From NCBI RefSeq assembly GCF_014191305.1, contig NZ_JACHWJ010000003.1, positions 310,001-374,000 of the forward strand: a stretch of DNA of 64,000 bases. The letters run 5' to 3'. Position numbers and translations under genes: made by a program. The notes under the pieces were generated by a model. The model did no database searches, had not been told where the DNA came from, and worked only from the letters and a program-made list of their open reading frames with translations. The DNA is from Pseudoclavibacter helvolus (GTDB lineage Bacteria > Actinomycetota > Actinomycetes > Actinomycetales > Microbacteriaceae). Below, in pieces: positions 42,181 to 49,720 of this stretch (the stretch's first letter is position 1; each line of letters begins with the position of its first letter).

Positions 42181-43231
42181 CCGACTTCAGGAAATTGATC
42201 GTCGAGGTCAGCGCGCTCTGCGCATCCGCCCCCTCGAGCTTGAACTGGTACTCGTGCTGCAGCGCCGGCTCGTGGTTCTCCGGGTAGAAGACTGTCGTGA
42301 CGGGGACGCCGAGGCCCTGCAGCTTGGCCGCGAACGGCTGTGACTGGTTGGCCGTAAGCGGGTCGGCATTGCCCCCTGAGATCCAGGTCTGCGGGAAGTC
42401 GGCGGTCACGTAGTCAAGGGTCGACATCTCCTGACCGGCGGGAGTGGTCGCCCAGTCCTTATCGCCCTGGTAGGCCCAGAGCGCTACGCGGAAGCCGTAG
42501 CCCCCGAGGCCGGGCGCGCTGGGGATGCCGCTCACGTCGTAGATGCCGCAGTTCAAGACCATGCCAGCAAGCTGGTCGGCCGCGAGCGCCGGGGAGAGGC
42601 CGACGAGCTCCGCGTACTCGGGGTTCGTCGCAAGGGTCGCGAGCTGGCTCGCGAGCTGCGCGCCCGCCGAATCGCCAGCGAGGATGATCCGGCTCGGGTC
42701 GATGTTGTATGCGGCGGCGTTCGTGATGAGGTGCGCCAACGCATCGTTGAGCTGGGTGAGCGCCGTCGGATACGTCGCCTCCGGCGCCACCGTGTAGTTC
42801 AACGCCACCGTCGTGAACCCCTCGGCCGCGAGGATCTGCACGTACGGGTCGACGTTCTGCTTTCCGCCCGAGATCCACGCGCCCCCGTGGATCCACACGA
42901 CCGTCGGCAGCGCCTCGCTTGTGCCGGCGGGGGAGTACAGGTCGAACGTCGTGTCGGCGCCGTCGTCGCCGTAGGGCACGTCGAGCTGCGATTGCAGGCT
43001 GTCGGCCGTCGGCGCGAACGCCTCCATCTCGGTGACCGTGCGCTTCGCGTCCAGCTCGAAGAGGGAGCGGATCACCATTGCCGCCGGCCAGGGATTCGAC
43101 ACCCAGATGATCGCCCCCACAAGACCGGCGGACAGCACGCCAAGCGGCACCGTCCTGCTCTTGCGGCGGTACCAGGGCTTCGCCGCGTTCTTGGCTGGTC
43201 TCGGCGTGACACTCGGGGGGATGCTCACCAT
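42164..43231 (-). CDS. Alpha/beta-hydrolase (HSL-type esterase) with N-terminal membrane anchor
   Basis: A 355-aa protein. One hydrophobic helix near residues 28-46 (VPLGVLSAGLVGAIIWVS) suggests anchoring with the enzyme outside. The catalytic domain has the oxyanion motif VVWIHGGAWISGG, the nucleophile elbow LAGDSAGAQ, and late Asp (GGNADPLTANQSQP) and His (ENHEPALQHEYQF) candidates. It belongs to the hormone-sensitive-lipase-like carboxylesterases. ATG at 43231 is the best start; a GTG at 43228 is adjacent. Confidence 0.85.
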   Translation of the reverse strand: MVSIPPSVTPRPAKNAAKPWYRRKSRTVPLGVLSAGLVGAIIWVSNPWPAAMVIRSLFELDAKRTVTEMEAFAPTADSLQSQLDVPYGDDGADTTFDLYSPAGTSEALPTVVWIHGGAWISGGKQNVDPYVQILAAEGFTTVALNYTVAPEATYPTALTQLNDALAHLITNAAAYNIDPSRIILAGDSAGAQLASQLATLATNPEYAELVGLSPALAADQLAGMVLNCGIYDVSGIPSAPGLGGYGFRVALWAYQGDKDWATTPAGQEMSTLDYVTADFPQTWISGGNADPLTANQSQPFAAKLQGLGVPVTTVFYPENHEPALQHEYQFKLEGADAQSALTSTINFLKSVTAPE

Positions 43232-43394
43232 CGCATTCTTGCAGTACCTGGTTCCATGCAAACGCACGTCGCCGTGTTGTCTGCGGGAGTCGGCATGGAA
43301 TAGGTTGCAGATCACCCCCTCGATGTCACCCTGCAGCGCCGACCGCTCCGATCGGTGCTGTTGTTCTGGGCATCCCGATGCGATCGGTTCCTGC

Positions 43395-43946
43395 ATGTAC
43401 GCCCTCCTCGTGATCCTCCAGACCGTGGTGCTCCCGCTTGTCTTCGGTGGAGTGCACCTGGGCGTCGCGGGCGGCAACCCCGCTCTCGTGTTCGGCATCT
43501 GGTTCGCGTTCTGGGGCGTCGGCTCGCGCCTCATCGTCGCCGGCATCAGACAGCTCACGAACCCGCGGCGCACCACGCAGACGATCCTCGGGGCGGCGCC
43601 AGAAGGAGCGGACGAGCAAGGCCACGCCGATGCCGCGACCACTTCGACCGGCACAGAGGTTGATACCGCGGCTGATACCGCGACCTATACCGCGACCGCC
43701 CAGGTCGTCCAGGAGCTCGGGCTCGCCAACCTCAGCCTCGGAGCCGTGGCGCTCGTGTCATCGCTTGTGCCCGGCTGGGGTCTTCTCGGTGCGCTGCCTG
43801 GCGCCATCTACCTGGGGCTCGCGGGCATCCGGCACCTCGGAAAGCGCGGCAAGGGCACCAACGAACTCGTCGCGACCTGGACCGACCTTCTTGTCTTCGT
43901 GCTTGTCGTCGGCGGCGTCGTCGCGGCCGCCCTGCGCGGCTGGTGA
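43395..43946 (+). CDS. Small membrane protein, possibly DUF6790-like
   Basis: A 183-aa protein with four hydrophobic segments (about 3-20, 28-48, 108-130 and 158-180). A loop rich in Thr and Ala (about 65-100) sits between helices 2 and 3. LVFGGVHLGVAGGNPALVFGIWFAFWG in the first half resembles a small uncharacterised membrane family. It starts at the ATG at 43395, divergent from the hydrolase gene. No function known. Confidence 0.7.
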   Translation: MYALLVILQTVVLPLVFGGVHLGVAGGNPALVFGIWFAFWGVGSRLIVAGIRQLTNPRRTTQTILGAAPEGADEQGHADAATTSTGTEVDTAADTATYTATAQVVQELGLANLSLGAVALVSSLVPGWGLLGALPGAIYLGLAGIRHLGKRGKGTNELVATWTDLLVFVLVVGGVVAAALRGW

Positions 43947-44016
43947 TGCGTGGCCTCGTTGGTCTGTCGAGCTCTCGGCTCGTCGCAGGTGCTGCTGCGC
44001 TAGCGTCGGGAACACC

Positions 44017-44718
44017 ATGATGCTTCGCCTGGCTCGCGCACTCCTCGTCCGCAGCGCCGTGCGCGACGTGCGAACGGGGCTGCTGTCGATCGCCGTCACC
44101 GGCAGGCCGCCGGTTGGCGGCGCGGTGCTCGCCGCCAACCACGCCTCGTGGTGGGACGCCTACCTGATCGGTCTCTACGCCAGAAACATCGGCTCCGATG
44201 TCGCCGTCATGATGGGCGATGAGCAGCTGCAGCGTTTCCCGTTCCTCAGACTCGTCGGGGCGGTGCCGCCGCGGGCGCTTCGCCTGCTTGCCGAACGGGC
44301 CAGCTCGGGAGACTGGGCGCTGATCTTCCCCGAGGGCGAGCTGCGGGCCGGGCGGGGCCTCGCGGCCCTGCATCCCGGGGCCGAATGGGTCGCGCAGCGC
44401 GCAGGCGTGCCTCTGGTGCCCGTCGCGATCCGCGTTGTCCTGCGGGGTGCCGCGAAGCCCGAGGCGTTCATCCGGTTCGGGGAGCCCGTGCGGCCCGAGC
44501 AGCTCGCCGCCTCGCTCGGATCCATGCTCGAGGAGCTCGACCGCGCACTCGACGCGGCCGATCCCGCGCGCCCGTTGCCCGGCTACCGCGTCGTCTTCGA
44601 CGCGCAGCGCTTCCGGCGCGATCGGGTCGGGGTGGCAGGGCGGATGCTCGCCTACCTGACAAAGCCAGAGGGGCTCGGGATACATCGCTCACGTCGAGGC
44701 GAGCGGGGCCGAGGGTGA
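44017..44718 (+). CDS. PlsC-family 1-acylglycerol-3-phosphate-like acyltransferase
   Basis: A 233-aa membrane-associated acyltransferase. Block I is NHASWWD (catalytic His and Asp), block III FPEGELR, with LVPVAIRVVLRG following. It is coupled by a GTGA overlap to the glycosyltransferase. This acyltransferase-glycosyltransferase pairing resembles CrtO/CrtQ of staphyloxanthin synthesis, so acylation of a glycosylated lipid or carotenoid is possible. No carotenoid desaturase is seen in the window. Two tandem ATGs (44017, 44020) could start it. Confidence 0.85.
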   Translation: MMLRLARALLVRSAVRDVRTGLLSIAVTGRPPVGGAVLAANHASWWDAYLIGLYARNIGSDVAVMMGDEQLQRFPFLRLVGAVPPRALRLLAERASSGDWALIFPEGELRAGRGLAALHPGAEWVAQRAGVPLVPVAIRVVLRGAAKPEAFIRFGEPVRPEQLAASLGSMLEELDRALDAADPARPLPGYRVVFDAQRFRRDRVGVAGRMLAYLTKPEGLGIHRSRRGERGRG

Positions 44719-46046
44719 GCCGGTCGCTCGTGAGCCGAATCGTCGCCGGCGTCTCCCTCGCGTATCTCGGGGCGAGGGCCGCCGTCCTGCTGGCGAACGT
44801 CCTGACACAGCCGAGCCTCCGGCCTGGAGCTAGGAGCAAGGGCGGGAGCGGTGGCGCATCCGATGCCTCGACCTCGCGGGTCTTCCTCTTGGTTCCCGCC
44901 CGCGACGAGGAGTCGACGCTGCGCGAGACGCTGCCGGGTTTCCTCGACCAGGGCGCCGACGAGGTGGTTGTGCTCGACGACGAGTCGGCCGATGCGACTC
45001 GCGCCGTCGCCGATGGGGTGGGCGCGCGGGTTCTGGTGGGCTCGCCCCGGCCAGATGGCTGGACGGGCAAGAACTGGGCGTGCACGCAGCTCGCCGCGGC
45101 CGCTGCTCCCGCCCCCGGCGACGCGGCCGTTCGCGCGAGCCAGTGTCCAACTTCAGTGCAGGATCCGCCTCCAGCGCGCGCTTCAGGCCGAAAACGTTCG
45201 AAATCGCACGGATGTTGGTCAGAGACTTCAGAGACTTCAGAGACTTCAGAGACTTCAGAGACTTGCGAGGCGCACGCCGCCGCGCGGCCCCCGGACGACG
45301 ACGTGCTGATCTTCACCGACGCCGACGTCCTCTGGAATCCTGGGGCGCTCGATGCGCTGCTGGCGACCATGCGTGCATCCCGGGCCGACCTCCTCACGGT
45401 GTTCCCGCGACAGGAGACGCGCACGCTCGGCGAGCGCCTCATCACGCCGCTCAACGACGCCGTCGTCCTCGGCTCGGTGCCCGTGGCGCTGCAGGGGCGC
45501 CGGGCGCCGGTCGTCGCGAACGGCCAGGTGATGGCGTTCACGCGCGCCGCCTACGACCGAATCGGCGGCCACGAGGCAGTGAAGGGCGAGCTGGTCGAGG
45601 ACATGCGCCTCGCCGAACGGATGCGCGCCGTCGGCGGTCGGGTGGTCGTCTCGCGCGGAGGCGGCGCGATCGGCGTGCGCATGTACGACGGCTACCGCAG
45701 TTCTGTGCGCGGCTTCGCGAAGTCGCTGCTCGGCCTCCACCACGGGTCGCGCGCGCTCATGGTCGCGACGAGCCTCCTCACGGTGTGCGTGTACACGGCG
45801 CCCTGGGTGCTGCGCCCCGGACTCGACTCAGCGGACCGGCACTCTCCGACCGGGCGCATCCTGCGCTTTGCGCGCATCGCTGGGCTGCTCGACCGCGCGA
45901 TCGTGAACGTCGTCACGGGGAGGCGTGGCCCGCTGGACCTCGCGGAGGGGCTGCTCGGGCCGGTCAGCCCGCTGCTGGTGCTGCCCGTGTACGCGCTCGC
46001 GGGGCGCCGCCGCGTCGCGTGGAAGGGCCGCGCCTACGAGGCGTAG
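44715..46046 (+). CDS. Family 2 glycosyltransferase (CrtQ-like) with repeat-derived insertion
   Basis: A 443-aa enzyme with one N-terminal helix and two C-terminal ones. The donor-binding part has LLVPARDEESTLRETLPGFL, EVVVLDDESADATRAVA and WTGKNWACTQLA, then after an insertion VLIFTDADVLW (DxD-like metal site), AYDRIGGHEAVKGELVEDM and the RMYDGYRSSVRGFAKSL acceptor loop. Between WACTQ and the DADV motif about 45 extra residues are encoded by a family A palindrome and five 9-bp units (45145-45265) that keep the frame open. It overlaps the acyltransferase gene by four bases. Glycosylation of a lipid or carotenoid acid is inferred. Confidence 0.85.
   Translation: MSRSLVSRIVAGVSLAYLGARAAVLLANVLTQPSLRPGARSKGGSGGASDASTSRVFLLVPARDEESTLRETLPGFLDQGADEVVVLDDESADATRAVADGVGARVLVGSPRPDGWTGKNWACTQLAAAAAPAPGDAAVRASQCPTSVQDPPPARASGRKRSKSHGCWSETSETSETSETSETCEAHAAARPPDDDVLIFTDADVLWNPGALDALLATMRASRADLLTVFPRQETRTLGERLITPLNDAVVLGSVPVALQGRRAPVVANGQVMAFTRAAYDRIGGHEAVKGELVEDMRLAERMRAVGGRVVVSRGGGAIGVRMYDGYRSSVRGFAKSLLGLHHGSRALMVATSLLTVCVYTAPWVLRPGLDSADRHSPTGRILRFARIAGLLDRAIVNVVTGRRGPLDLAEGLLGPVSPLLVLPVYALAGRRRVAWKGRAYEA
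45145..45220. repeat. Family A palindromic repeat, copy A7 (76 bp), inside a gene
   Basis: Ends CCAACTTCAGTGC (45147-45159) and GCACGGATGTTGG (45206-45218) match at 11 of 13 positions, and total length is the same 76 bp as intergenic copies. It is translated within the glycosyltransferase gene as a Pro/Arg/Ser-rich stretch. This is the only coding-region copy seen. Confidence 0.75.
45221..45265 (+). repeat. Five tandem 9-bp units (AGAGACTTC) in coding frame
   Basis: Units at 45221, 45230, 45239, 45248 and 45257 are identical except for the last base of the last unit. They encode Glu-Thr-Ser repeats and directly abut repeat A7. Unit changes of nine bases would keep the frame, so length may vary without breaking the gene. 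Confidence 0.95.
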
Positions 46047-46109
46047 CCCGCCACGTTGCCTGGAGCTGTGGCGTCTACGAGCAGTAGAAGACGCGCATAG
46101 ACTTCTGGA

Positions 46110-46946
46110 GTGACTTCCCCCGGCCTGCTGACCCCCGCCGTGGGTGAAGTGGACCTGCCGGACCTCGACCGGGACCTCGATCTCGACCGGGACCTTCACC
46201 TCGACCGGGACGCCAGCCTGGCCCCGCCCGTCGATGCGCGTCCGCGAGACGCCGCGAGGGTGCGCCGCGTTCGCCTCGCGTTTATCGCCGCGTCGGTCTC
46301 CACGTTCATTGCCCTCGCCTCGCACGTCTTCGCGGGCGGCGGCATGCCTGGCCTCGTCGGCATCGCGTTCCCGTTCGGGCTTGCCGTGCTCGCCTGCCTG
46401 CTGCTCGCGCGCATCCGCACCGACTCGGTTCGCCTCGCGCTCTCCGTCGGGGCGAGCCAGTTCCTGTTCCACACACTGTTTGTGCTCGGCACGCCGCCCG
46501 CAGCGGTGGGGGTCGGGGCGACGACGGATGTGCACGCCGGCCACTCGGGGCACGGGCAGCTCGCCGCCTCATCGGCCCTGGCGGACTTCGCCACGAACGC
46601 CAGCGCAGGCTCATCCGCTGCCGCCCTTCACCTGGGGCACGATGCCCCGCTCATGTGGGCGATGCACGCCGTCGCCGCAGTGCTGACGGCGCTCGCCCTG
46701 TATTTCGGCGAGACGCTTCTCACGAGCCTCGCCAAGGCCAAGGATGCGGCCGTCGAGCTGCTGTTGCCGACCGCCCGCATGCTCTTCCTGATCCTCGCTC
46801 GCGCCCTGCGCCCGGCCGCCGCCGTCGATTCGGCGCCGCTCGAGCTGCCCTGGGTGCCTGCGCTGCAGGTGCGCGTCGAGCGCGCGCAGCGGCGGCGCGG
46901 CCCGCCGGTCTTCGCGATGCCATCAGCATTCGCGACCTCGAACTAG
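46110..46946 (+). CDS. Integral membrane protein leading the copper/haem operon
   Basis: A 278-aa protein starting with a GTG at 46110. The N-terminal 25-40 residues are acidic-basic repeats (DLDRDLDLDRDLHLDRD). About five helices follow (near 58-77, 80-100, 108-126, 178-200 and 215-235), with a His-rich external loop (HAGHSGHGQ, then HLGHDAP near 168) that could bind copper. It resembles uncharacterised membrane proteins next to copC in actinobacteria. It lies 140 bp before copC on the same strand. A copper-handling role is inferred from neighbours. Confidence 0.75.
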   Translation: MTSPGLLTPAVGEVDLPDLDRDLDLDRDLHLDRDASLAPPVDARPRDAARVRRVRLAFIAASVSTFIALASHVFAGGGMPGLVGIAFPFGLAVLACLLLARIRTDSVRLALSVGASQFLFHTLFVLGTPPAAVGVGATTDVHAGHSGHGQLAASSALADFATNASAGSSAAALHLGHDAPLMWAMHAVAAVLTALALYFGETLLTSLAKAKDAAVELLLPTARMLFLILARALRPAAAVDSAPLELPWVPALQVRVERAQRRRGPPVFAMPSAFATSN

Positions 46947-47086
46947 CACCAACTCCCGCGCCTCCGCTTTCCCGCTGAGGCGCCGCCCGGTGCTGTTCGG
47001 CGTCGATCATTCTCCGTCAGCGACAGCCGCGCGCCCTCTGCGCGTCCGCTTCGTGCGCGGGCGGACAGACCCGAGGAACTCTCGAG

Positions 47087-47806
47087 ATGTCTTTCGACTC
47101 AGCACCAACATCCACGACTCCAAATTCCCTACGAGCAACGCGCGCAACCGCGGCGGTATCCGCCATGATCGCGCTGCTCCTCGCCTGCCTCTTCGGCGTT
47201 GCCGGGGCGGCGCCCGCGCAGGCGCACGACCAGCTCGTCCAGAGCTCGCCGGCTCCCGAAGCTGCGCTTGACGCGTCGCCGACGGACATCACGCTCACCT
47301 ACTCCGCCAACATCATGGAGATCGGGCCGATGATCGTCCTTCAGGACGCGGCGGGCCAGGACTGGGCGACCGGCGAGCTCGTCATCGACGGCACGACCGT
47401 CACGAGCACCATCGACGAAGCGCTGCCAGACGGCACGTACGCCATCAACTGGCGCGTCGTCTCGTCTGATGGGCACCCGATCACGGGCACGGTCCCGTTC
47501 ACGGTCGGCGACCCGGCGGCAGCGGATGCGGCTGCCGCCGCGTCGACGTCGGCGCCCGAGCCGACCCCCTCTGTGACCGCGGCGACGCCTACGGAAAGCG
47601 AATCCCCCTCCGGCGCGACGACGGAGCCGACGGCCGAGATCACCTCGCGGTCGGCGCTCGACGTGCCCCGGATGCTCCTCATTGGCGGTCTGGGTGCGTT
47701 GGTTGCGCTCGGCGTCGCCTGGGTTGTTGTCCGGTCTCGCAAGGTCCCCACGCCCGCGGCAGACGCCGACAGCACCGCGAGCGCGGACAGCACCGATGCG
47801 CGCTGA
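47087..47806 (+). CDS. copC: CopC-domain copper-resistance protein
   Basis: A 239-aa exported protein. After a signal peptide (Ala-rich, ending near APAQA) the mature protein would begin at or near HDQLVQSSPAPEA, supplying the N-terminal His of the CopC copper site. ITLTYSANIMEIGP and INWRVVSSDGHPITGTVPF, with its Asp-Gly-His, complete the beta-barrel fold. A low-complexity Ser/Thr/Pro linker and a C-terminal membrane helix (near 194-212) tether it to the outer face. It precedes the PCuAC gene by 49 bp. Confidence 0.9.
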   Translation: MSFDSAPTSTTPNSLRATRATAAVSAMIALLLACLFGVAGAAPAQAHDQLVQSSPAPEAALDASPTDITLTYSANIMEIGPMIVLQDAAGQDWATGELVIDGTTVTSTIDEALPDGTYAINWRVVSSDGHPITGTVPFTVGDPAAADAAAAASTSAPEPTPSVTAATPTESESPSGATTEPTAEITSRSALDVPRMLLIGGLGALVALGVAWVVVRSRKVPTPAADADSTASADSTDAR

Positions 47807-47855
47807 CGTTGCCGGCCCTCACTCTTTCTCTTCTCTCTGCAAAGGAACTCTGATC

Positions 47856-48473
47856 ATGAACAGCACCGCAACGCCCACGCCGAGCCGCGCCCACGTCCGC
47901 CCCTTCGCCTCGGCGGCGTTTCTCGCCTCGGCAGCCCTCATGCTCACCGGATGCGGTACCTCGACCACGTCGGCGCCCGATTCGGGACCCGCGACGTCAG
48001 CCGCGGAGTCCGTCACCGTCGAGAACACCTGGGTCAAGGCGGCCGACTCCGGCATGTCCGCCGCGTTCGGCGAGATCAACAACACGGGTGAGGGGGACGT
48101 GACGATCGTCTCGGTCGCGAGCCCGGCATCCACGGCCCTCGAACTTCACGAGACCGTCGAGAACGAGACGGGTGCGATGACGATGCGCGAGAAGGGCGGC
48201 GGGTTCACGATCGCCCCAGGGGAGACGCTGACGCTCGAACCCGGCGGCAACCACATCATGCTCATGGACCTGCCGGAGCCCGTCGTCGCGGGCGACGAGC
48301 TGAGCTTCACGCTCACATTCTCGGACGACTCGACCCTCGACTTCACGGCCCCCGCGAAGGACTACGCGGGTGCGAACGAGAACTACGAAGACGGCGACAT
48401 GGGTGACATGGGCGGCGACATGGAGATGGACCACTCCGAGATGGACCACTCCGAGCACGCGGACAACAGCTGA
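47856..48473 (+). CDS. PCuAC-family copper chaperone lipoprotein
   Basis: A 205-aa lipoprotein (lipobox LMLTGC near residue 33). The PCuAC copper(I) motif is visible: ELHETVENETGAMTMREK, then PGGNHIMLMDL, supplying His-Met-His-Met ligands. The C-terminal tail adds Met, Asp and His repeats (DMGGDMEMDHSEMDHSEH), a further metal-binding feature. AAAGGA precedes the ATG at 47856. Such proteins deliver copper to cytochrome oxidase or other enzymes outside the membrane. The stop overlaps the DyP start (TGATG). Confidence 0.9.
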   Translation: MNSTATPTPSRAHVRPFASAAFLASAALMLTGCGTSTTSAPDSGPATSAAESVTVENTWVKAADSGMSAAFGEINNTGEGDVTIVSVASPASTALELHETVENETGAMTMREKGGGFTIAPGETLTLEPGGNHIMLMDLPEPVVAGDELSFTLTFSDDSTLDFTAPAKDYAGANENYEDGDMGDMGGDMEMDHSEMDHSEHADNS

Positions 48474-49720
48474 TGACGGGCGACCAGGCTCCTGGTCGCA
48501 CCCGCCCGACTCGGCGGCAGCTCCTCTTCGGGGGAGCTGTCGCCGGGTTCGGCGCGGCCGCGGCCATCGGCGCAGACCAGGCGCTTCGCCTCGCGGGGCG
48601 GCAGGAACCGGCGGAAGTCAGGGGAACGGAGGTCGGGGCAGCGGATGCGGGTTCCGGCATCGTGCCATTCCACGGGGCTCATCAGGCCGGCATCTCGACT
48701 CCTCCGCAGGCGCAGGCGACCCTCGTCGCGCTCGACCTGCGCGACGGCATCGACCGCGACGCTTTGCGGAGGCTCATGCAGCTCCTCACCGACGACGCGG
48801 CGCGGCTCACGCGCGGCGAACCAGCGCTTGCCGACTCGGAGCCCGAGCTCGCACACGTGCCGGCTAACTTGACGGTGACGTTCGGGTTCGGCCCGGAGTT
48901 CGTGCGCCGCGCATCCACCCCGGCGATGCAGGCACCATCCTGGCTGCGACCCCTTCCGGCGTTCGGGATCGACTGCCTCGAGGCTTCGTGGAGCGACGGC
49001 GACCTGCTGCTGCAGGTCGCGGCCGACGACCCGTTCACGGTGGCCCACGCCTTGCGCATGCTGCTGAAGGACACGCGCAGCTTCGCGAGCGTGCGGTGGA
49101 CGCAGCCAGGGTTCCGGCGCGCTCGGGGCTCGGAGGTCCCGGGCACGACGATGCGGAACCTGTTCGGGCAGGTCGACGGCACCGTCAACCCGGCACCGCC
49201 GACGCCCGACTTCGAGCAGCTCGTCTGGATCCGGGATGGGGCCTTCGCGGGAGGGACCGGCATGGTCGTGCGGCGCATCCGCATGGACCTCGACAAGTGG
49301 GACAGGCTCGACCGTAGCGGCCGCGAGCAGTCGGTGGGGCGCACCCTCGCGAACGGGGCGCCGCTCACTGGCGTCGAGGAGCACGACGAGCCCGACTTCA
49401 CGGCGAAGAACGCGGCCGGGTTCCCCGTCATCGCCGAGTACTCGCACATGCGCCGGGCACGCTCGGAGGACACCGCTGAGCGGTTCTTCAGGCGCGCGTA
49501 CAACTACGACGACGCCCCGACGGGAGAGCAGATCTCCAACTCGGGGCTGGTCTTCATCGCCTTCCAAGCGGATGTGGACGCGCAGTTCGTGCCCGTGCAG
49601 AAGCGCCTCGACGAGCTCGACCTGCTCAACGAATGGACAACGCCGATCGGCTCGGCGGTCTTCGTCGTCCCTCCTGGGTGCGCTGACGGTGGATACATCG
49701 GCGAGGGGATCCTGAGGTGA
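48473..49720 (+). CDS. Dye-decolourising (DyP-type) peroxidase, EfeB-like, Tat-exported
   Basis: A 415-aa haem peroxidase. The N-terminus has a twin-arginine signal (TRRQLLFGGAVAGFGAAAA). The DyP signature GxxDG appears as NLFGQVDGTVNP, with the catalytic Asp; the proximal haem His is probably in AEYSHMRRA and the distal Arg in the following region. It would oxidise dyes, lignin-like phenols or, as EfeB does, take part in iron release from haem. It is translationally linked to PCuAC and followed at once by the PepSY protein. Confidence 0.9.
   Translation: MTGDQAPGRTRPTRRQLLFGGAVAGFGAAAAIGADQALRLAGRQEPAEVRGTEVGAADAGSGIVPFHGAHQAGISTPPQAQATLVALDLRDGIDRDALRRLMQLLTDDAARLTRGEPALADSEPELAHVPANLTVTFGFGPEFVRRASTPAMQAPSWLRPLPAFGIDCLEASWSDGDLLLQVAADDPFTVAHALRMLLKDTRSFASVRWTQPGFRRARGSEVPGTTMRNLFGQVDGTVNPAPPTPDFEQLVWIRDGAFAGGTGMVVRRIRMDLDKWDRLDRSGREQSVGRTLANGAPLTGVEEHDEPDFTAKNAAGFPVIAEYSHMRRARSEDTAERFFRRAYNYDDAPTGEQISNSGLVFIAFQADVDAQFVPVQKRLDELDLLNEWTTPIGSAVFVVPPGCADGGYIGEGILR

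Noticed and set aside
43198-43654. Longer N-terminus of the alpha/beta hydrolase up to 43654
   Set aside because: The extension is antisense to the small membrane protein and shows no conserved sequence. The ATG at 43231 followed by the anchor helix is better.
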